Source: an uncultured Actinomycetes bacterium
GTDB taxonomy: Bacteria > Actinomycetota > Acidimicrobiia > Acidimicrobiales > RAAP-2
Assembly (NCBI GenBank): GCA_903893955.1
Contig: CAITOG010000248.1
Location: 1-10,150, forward strand
Reading direction: 5' to 3'
Length of the DNA: 10,150 nt
The notes under the pieces were generated by a model. That model was not told the DNA's origin, searched no databases, and worked only from the letters and a program-made list of their open reading frames with translations. Positions 7,263 through 10,150 of this stretch are shown in pieces (positions within the stretch are counted from its first letter, which is position 1; the number at the start of each line of letters is the position of its first letter). Both the position numbers and the translations under genes were made by a program.

Positions 7263-7811
7263 ATGCGCATCTACACCCGCAAGGGCGACGACGGGACGAC
7301 GGGCCTTCTCTTCGGCGGGAGGGTTCGAAAGGACGCTGGTCCCATCGAGATCAATGGTGCGGTGGACGAGGCGCAGGCGGCCATTGGCGTGGCGCGCGCC
7401 CACGGGCGTGGTGACGCCGAGCTCGCCGAGCTGTGCGTGGCACTCGAGCGCGACCTCTATGTCCTGATGGCAGAGGTCGCCACGCTCCCGGAGAACCGTT
7501 CGAAGCTTGTAGCCGGCGTCTCGCTGGTGACTCCCGAGATGGTCGAAGGACTTGAGGCCTCTATCGATCGGCTCACCGAGTGCTTCGAGATGCCTACCGA
7601 GTTCGTGCTGCCAGGGGAGAACCTCATCTCGGCCTCGCTCGACGTGGCTCGCACCACTGTGCGTCGAGCCGAGCGGCTGGTCGTCACCAGCGGGAGCGAG
7701 GGCTCGCTCGTCGGGGCGTATCTCAACCGGCTCTCCGACTTGCTCTGGACGATGGCTCGCTGGCAGGAAGGCGAGCAGCACCCATTGGCGAAGGAGGCCA
7801 CGGCACCATGA
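7263..7811 (+). CDS. PduO-type ATP:cob(I)alamin adenosyltransferase
   Basis: Predicted to transfer the adenosyl group of ATP to cob(I)alamin, giving adenosylcobalamin. The 182 residues are typical of the trimeric PduO/MMAB family. Visible motifs are the N-terminal ATP-binding loop YTRKGDDGTTGLLFGG (4-19), GAVDEAQAAIG (32-42, usually G-VDELNS-IG), the catalytic helix LDVARTTVRRAERLVV (126-141) with its conserved arginines, and YLNRLSDLLWTMAR (153-166). The ATG at 7263 is chosen because the family motif begins at residue 4; the longer open frame upstream is antisense to metH. It overlaps the aminopeptidase gene by 4 nt (ATGA) and sits head-to-head with metH, another B12 protein. It could supply a mutase or reductase elsewhere in the genome, or help salvage cobalamin. 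The VDE-AQAA variation is mild, and I see no sign that activity is lost. Confidence 0.93.
   Translation: MRIYTRKGDDGTTGLLFGGRVRKDAGPIEINGAVDEAQAAIGVARAHGRGDAELAELCVALERDLYVLMAEVATLPENRSKLVAGVSLVTPEMVEGLEASIDRLTECFEMPTEFVLPGENLISASLDVARTTVRRAERLVVTSGSEGSLVGAYLNRLSDLLWTMARWQEGEQHPLAKEATAP
7791..7797 (+). promoter_or_regulatory. Shine-Dalgarno of the aminopeptidase gene
   Basis: AAGGAGG lies 10 nt before the ATG at 7808, inside the last codons of the adenosyltransferase gene. With the ATGA overlap it fixes the aminopeptidase start and indicates translation from the same mRNA. Confidence 0.75.
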
Positions 7812-9406
7812 GCACCGAGCTCGAGATCACCCTGCTCGCTGACCACACGACGGCCGCGAATCCCGATGTGATCATCGTGCCGACCGCACGGCACGATGGG
7901 GCAGTCAAGGTTCCGGTTGGACTGCCGACCGAGGTTGCTGGTGTTGCGATCCCTGCCACGATCGATCCAGCTTTCGCCGAGCGTCATCGCTTCAAGGCGA
8001 AGCGGGGACAGACCCTGATCCTGAGCCAGGCGCCAGGAGCTCCCACGTTGCTCGCCGTAGGCATCGGAGATCCAACCGTCCCTGATGACGAAGCATGGCG
8101 ACGGGCGCTGGCTGCCGCTCTTCGGGCGGCTGCCGGGCCTCGGGCGCTGTTGCTGCTCACGCTGCCCTCGACGATCACCGAGCCGCGGCTCGGGGAAGCG
8201 GTTGCCACCGGCGCCTACCTCGCGGTGCACCGCACCGACCTCAAGACCGGAGAGCCTCGCCCTTCGCTCGAGACCCTCGAGGTCGCAGCGTTTGCCGCTG
8301 GTGGCGTGTCGATCCAAGCAGCCGAAGGCTTGGCCGCCGGCATCGCTGACGGACTGGTCGTCGCACGTGCAGTCGCACTTGTCCGAGATCTCGTGAACAG
8401 GGTCCCGAGCGAGCTGACCCCTCGTCGACTGGCCGCATCATTGCTCCGTCGACTCGAAAAGGCGCCGAAGGTCGAGGCCAGCGTCTGGCGAGAGGCTCGC
8501 ATCGAGGAGGAGCGGCTCGGTGGCCTCCTCGGCGTGGCACGAGGCTCCAGCGAGGCACCTCGATTGCTCATCGCCACCTACGACCCCTCTGCGGTCGGAA
8601 ACGACGACGAGGACGCCAGTCCTCCGACCTCTCGCAAGTACGTCACGCCGGAGGCACAGGCAGCGCCTGACTCTGAGGAGCTTGCACACATCGTCCTCGT
8701 CGGGAAGGGTGTCACGTTCGATTCCGGCGGCCTTTCGCTCAAGACGGCGACCGGGATGACCACCATGAAGACCGATATGAGCGGCGCGGCGGTCGTCATG
8801 GCCGCGATCCTCGGCTGCAGCGAGCTGGGTGTCCAGGCGCGCGTGACTGCGATCGCACCGATGACAGAGAACATGCCGGGCGGTGCAGCTATGAAGCCTG
8901 GCGACGTCCTCACCGCTCGCAACGGGACCACCATCGAGGTGCTCAACACCGACGCAGAGGGGCGCCTGATCCTCGCCGACGGTCTCAGCCTGGCCGTCGA
9001 GCGCCAGCCGGACGCCATCATCGACGTCGCCACCCTTACTGGTGCAGCAGTGGTCGCTCTGGGCAGCTCGATGGGAGCGGTCATGGGGAGCGACCAGGCG
9101 TTGGTCGATGCCGTCTTGGCTGCGGCGGAGACCGCAGGTGAGCCGATGTGGCAGCTGCCGCTCGTCGCTGACTATGAATCCCAGATCGACTCCGACATCG
9201 CCGACATCAAGAACATTGGTTCACCCGGGGAAGCCGGCTCGATCACAGCGGGGCTCTTCTTGCAGCGGTTCACGGGCGACATCCCTTGGGCGCACCTCGA
9301 CATCGCCGGCCCGGCGCGGGCGGACAAGGCGACGGGCTACATCGCCAAAGGTGGCACTGGCTTCGCACTTCGCACCCTGCTCACCTATCTGCGTTCGCTC
9401 GGCTGA
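7808..9406 (+). CDS. pepA: Leucyl aminopeptidase, M17 family, with acidic insertion
   Basis: Cytosolic dizinc/manganese exopeptidase that removes N-terminal residues from peptides; M17 enzymes are usually hexamers. It has 532 residues against about 500 for E. coli PepA. The N-terminal domain (about 1-180) is divergent as usual. All catalytic residues are present: Lys300 and Asp305 in VGKGVTFDSGG, Lys312, Asp323 in KTDMSG, and Asp382, Glu384 and Arg386 in the M17 signature NTDAEGRL. These match E. coli positions offset by 30. Most of the extra length is an Asp/Glu/Ser/Pro-rich stretch at about 263-292, between LIATYDP and HIVLVGKG, where relatives have a short turn. The start at 7808 has a strong Shine-Dalgarno and overlaps the preceding stop. 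In M. tuberculosis an M17 gene (pepB) lies near dlaT-lipB-lipA, so the setting echoes a known actinobacterial neighbourhood. Confidence 0.97.
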   Translation: MSTELEITLLADHTTAANPDVIIVPTARHDGAVKVPVGLPTEVAGVAIPATIDPAFAERHRFKAKRGQTLILSQAPGAPTLLAVGIGDPTVPDDEAWRRALAAALRAAAGPRALLLLTLPSTITEPRLGEAVATGAYLAVHRTDLKTGEPRPSLETLEVAAFAAGGVSIQAAEGLAAGIADGLVVARAVALVRDLVNRVPSELTPRRLAASLLRRLEKAPKVEASVWREARIEEERLGGLLGVARGSSEAPRLLIATYDPSAVGNDDEDASPPTSRKYVTPEAQAAPDSEELAHIVLVGKGVTFDSGGLSLKTATGMTTMKTDMSGAAVVMAAILGCSELGVQARVTAIAPMTENMPGGAAMKPGDVLTARNGTTIEVLNTDAEGRLILADGLSLAVERQPDAIIDVATLTGAAVVALGSSMGAVMGSDQALVDAVLAAAETAGEPMWQLPLVADYESQIDSDIADIKNIGSPGEAGSITAGLFLQRFTGDIPWAHLDIAGPARADKATGYIAKGGTGFALRTLLTYLRSLG

Positions 9407-9412
9407 GAACCC

Positions 9413-10018
9413 TCACCAGCCGGCGTGATGGATGCGCTCGGCCCGTGACGGGCCGGGACGATCGAGCGACGCCGATCTGCGATCATCACCAGCCGGGTGG
9501 CCGAGGAGCAGAGCACCGTAGACGAGCATCGGCTCAGGAATCCCGAGCGACGACTTGACGGCATCGACATTGCGGAAGGCGCCGTGGATGCACGCACCGA
9601 GTCCAGCCTCCTCGGCCAGCAGCAGCGCAGCCATCACCACGCCGCCTGCATCTCCCCACCAGTAGGGCACCGGCCACGCCTCGATCGATCTGCCGAGCCC
9701 AGAGCCGACCTTGTCGGGGGCGCTGTAGCGCTCGACGTAGGCGGCCGGATCGGCCACCAGCAGTGCAACGGCACCCGCCCGAAGCAGGCCTGGTGCTCGA
9801 GGGGCGCTGCGCCGCCAGCTCTCGTCGGTGGCAGCCTCGAAGTAGCGCGCCGTCTCGAGTTCGCCGAGCAGCGAGATCCATGACGTCCCCCGACTGTTCC
9901 CAGCGCTCGGAGCGAGCAGTGAGGTCATCAGAATCTCATCGAGGACCTCGGAATCGATAGGGCGAGATTCGAACGAGCGCGTCATCCTCCGACGTCGAAT
10001 CGCCTCGGTCACATCCAT
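9413..10018 (-). CDS. Nitroreductase-family flavoprotein
   Basis: 201 residues of the FMN-dependent nitroreductase fold, normally a cytosolic homodimer using NAD(P)H. N-terminal IRRRRMTRSF (7-16) is the phosphate-binding arginine segment of the actinobacterial subgroup. APSAGNSRGTSWI (36-48) is the FMN loop. DKVGSGLGRSIEAWPVPYWW (102-121) leads into the substrate-side helices, and GLGACIHGAF (139-148) is the second FMN contact. The C-terminus is short and Arg/Pro-rich with HHAGW. The ATG at 10018 is supported by GAAGGGG ending 4 nt upstream. The gene converges on the aminopeptidase with 6 nt between stop codons and is divergent from the next gene. The substrate cannot be told from sequence: nitro compounds, quinones, enoates and dehalogenation all occur in this superfamily. 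Confidence 0.9.
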   Translation of the reverse strand: MDVTEAIRRRRMTRSFESRPIDSEVLDEILMTSLLAPSAGNSRGTSWISLLGELETARYFEAATDESWRRSAPRAPGLLRAGAVALLVADPAAYVERYSAPDKVGSGLGRSIEAWPVPYWWGDAGGVVMAALLLAEEAGLGACIHGAFRNVDAVKSSLGIPEPMLVYGALLLGHPAGDDRRSASLDRPGPSRAERIHHAGW

Positions 10019-10022
10019 GTCG

Positions 10023-10029
10023 CCCCTTC
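10023..10029 (-). promoter_or_regulatory. Shine-Dalgarno of the nitroreductase gene
   Basis: On the minus strand GAAGGGG ends 4 nt before the ATG at 10018. It is a purine-rich, SD-like match that supports this start. Confidence 0.5.
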
Positions 10030-10058
10030 GCTGTCCGGCGGATCAGATTCCTGACCTT

Positions 10059-10078
10059 GCTGGTAGGATTTTACCAGC
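10059..10078. promoter_or_regulatory. Palindrome overlapping divergent -10-like hexamers
   Basis: GCTGGTA (10059-10065) and TACCAGC (10072-10078) form a perfect 7-bp inverted repeat around GGATTT, in the most AT-rich patch of the 94-nt divergent spacer. The plus strand has TAGGAT (10064-10069) and the minus strand has TAAAAT (10073-10068). Both are -10-like and would give leaders of roughly 35-45 nt to the two flanking genes. No strong -35 is seen. The layout suits an operator for a dimeric regulator that controls one or both genes; which regulator is unknown. Confidence 0.5.
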
Positions 10079-10100
10079 GACACGCCAACGAACCGCCGTC

Positions 10101-10105
10101 GGAGG
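10101..10105 (+). promoter_or_regulatory. Shine-Dalgarno of the gene starting at 10113
   Basis: GGAGG sits 7 nt before the ATG at 10113, an optimal arrangement. It is the main support for a real gene running off the right edge. Confidence 0.75.
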
Positions 10106-10112
10106 AATCAAC

Positions 10113-10150
10113 ATGGCCACCCCTCGTGAGCTGCTGAACGAAGCCAAGAG
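10113..10150 (+). CDS. Start of an unidentified gene, cut by the window edge
   Basis: Only 12 full codons are visible: MATPRELLNEAK. The ATG has an ideally spaced GGAGG and a promoter-like palindrome upstream, so the start is credible. The N-terminus resembles that of short actinobacterial rhodanese-like (sulfurtransferase) proteins, but a dozen residues cannot establish a family and I assign no function. Confidence 0.6.
   Translation, partial: MATPRELLNEAK

Noticed and set aside
7191..7781. Upstream extension of the metH frame
   Set aside because: It runs antisense through the adenosyltransferase gene. The MetH homocysteine domain starts shortly after the ATG at 7190. In-frame GTG and TTG codons two and three codons upstream remain possible but unneeded.
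7580..7807. Earlier start for the aminopeptidase
   Set aside because: It would overlap the adenosyltransferase gene by over 200 nt, whereas the ATG at 7808 has a strong Shine-Dalgarno and an ATGA overlap.
1..10150. Mobile element, CRISPR array, tRNA or prophage
   Set aside because: No terminal repeats, transposase or integrase motifs, regularly spaced repeats or tRNA-like folds were seen. All genes are housekeeping-type with uniform composition.

Overview
This is a GC-rich, gene-dense chromosomal stretch from what looks like an actinobacterium, possibly Acidimicrobiia-like. The class is a guess. The phylum rests on the GC-rich coding, overlapping stop/start junctions, a TTG start, the STDKVDSEVPSP type of lipoyl domain, a mycobacterial-style MetH activation motif (RYSWGYPACPD), and a gene set resembling the M. 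tuberculosis pepB-dlaT-lipB-lipA neighbourhood. I see no insertion sequences, phage genes, CRISPR arrays, tRNAs or rRNAs.

Region 1 (1-3608, plus strand) is a lipoyl / 2-oxoacid dehydrogenase operon whose genes overlap by 8 and 1 nt. It holds the C-terminal part of dihydrolipoyl dehydrogenase (E3), an E2-type protein, and one long reading frame that fuses octanoyltransferase LipB to lipoyl synthase LipA. Together these would attach octanoate to the E2 lipoyl domain, convert it to lipoate and reoxidise it. Two points stand out. LipB and LipA are one polypeptide with both active sites intact. The E2 has an intact lipoyl lysine and an E3-binding domain, but its acyltransferase core has lost the catalytic HRxxDG motif, which here reads LRIVEP. 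It may act as a lipoyl carrier or protein-X-like subunit rather than as an acyltransferase.

Region 2 (3609-7811) is B12-related. A complete five-module cobalamin-dependent methionine synthase (metH, minus strand) converges on the lipoyl operon across a 72-nt hairpin-rich gap. It diverges from a PduO-type cob(I)alamin adenosyltransferase (plus strand) across another 72-nt gap. The second gap carries a perfect 11-bp inverted repeat, ACCGGTAGCCT read towards each gene, ending 8 nt (metH) and 7 nt (pduO) before the start codons. This fits two mirrored TANNNT -10 boxes driving leaderless mRNAs.

Region 3 (7808-10150): an M17 leucyl aminopeptidase is translationally coupled to the adenosyltransferase by an ATGA overlap and has an acidic insertion before its catalytic domain. 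It converges, with a 6-nt gap, on a nitroreductase-family flavoprotein (minus strand). A 94-nt divergent spacer follows, with a 7-bp palindrome over back-to-back -10-like hexamers. The window ends at the first codons of an unidentified gene (MATPRELLNEAK...).
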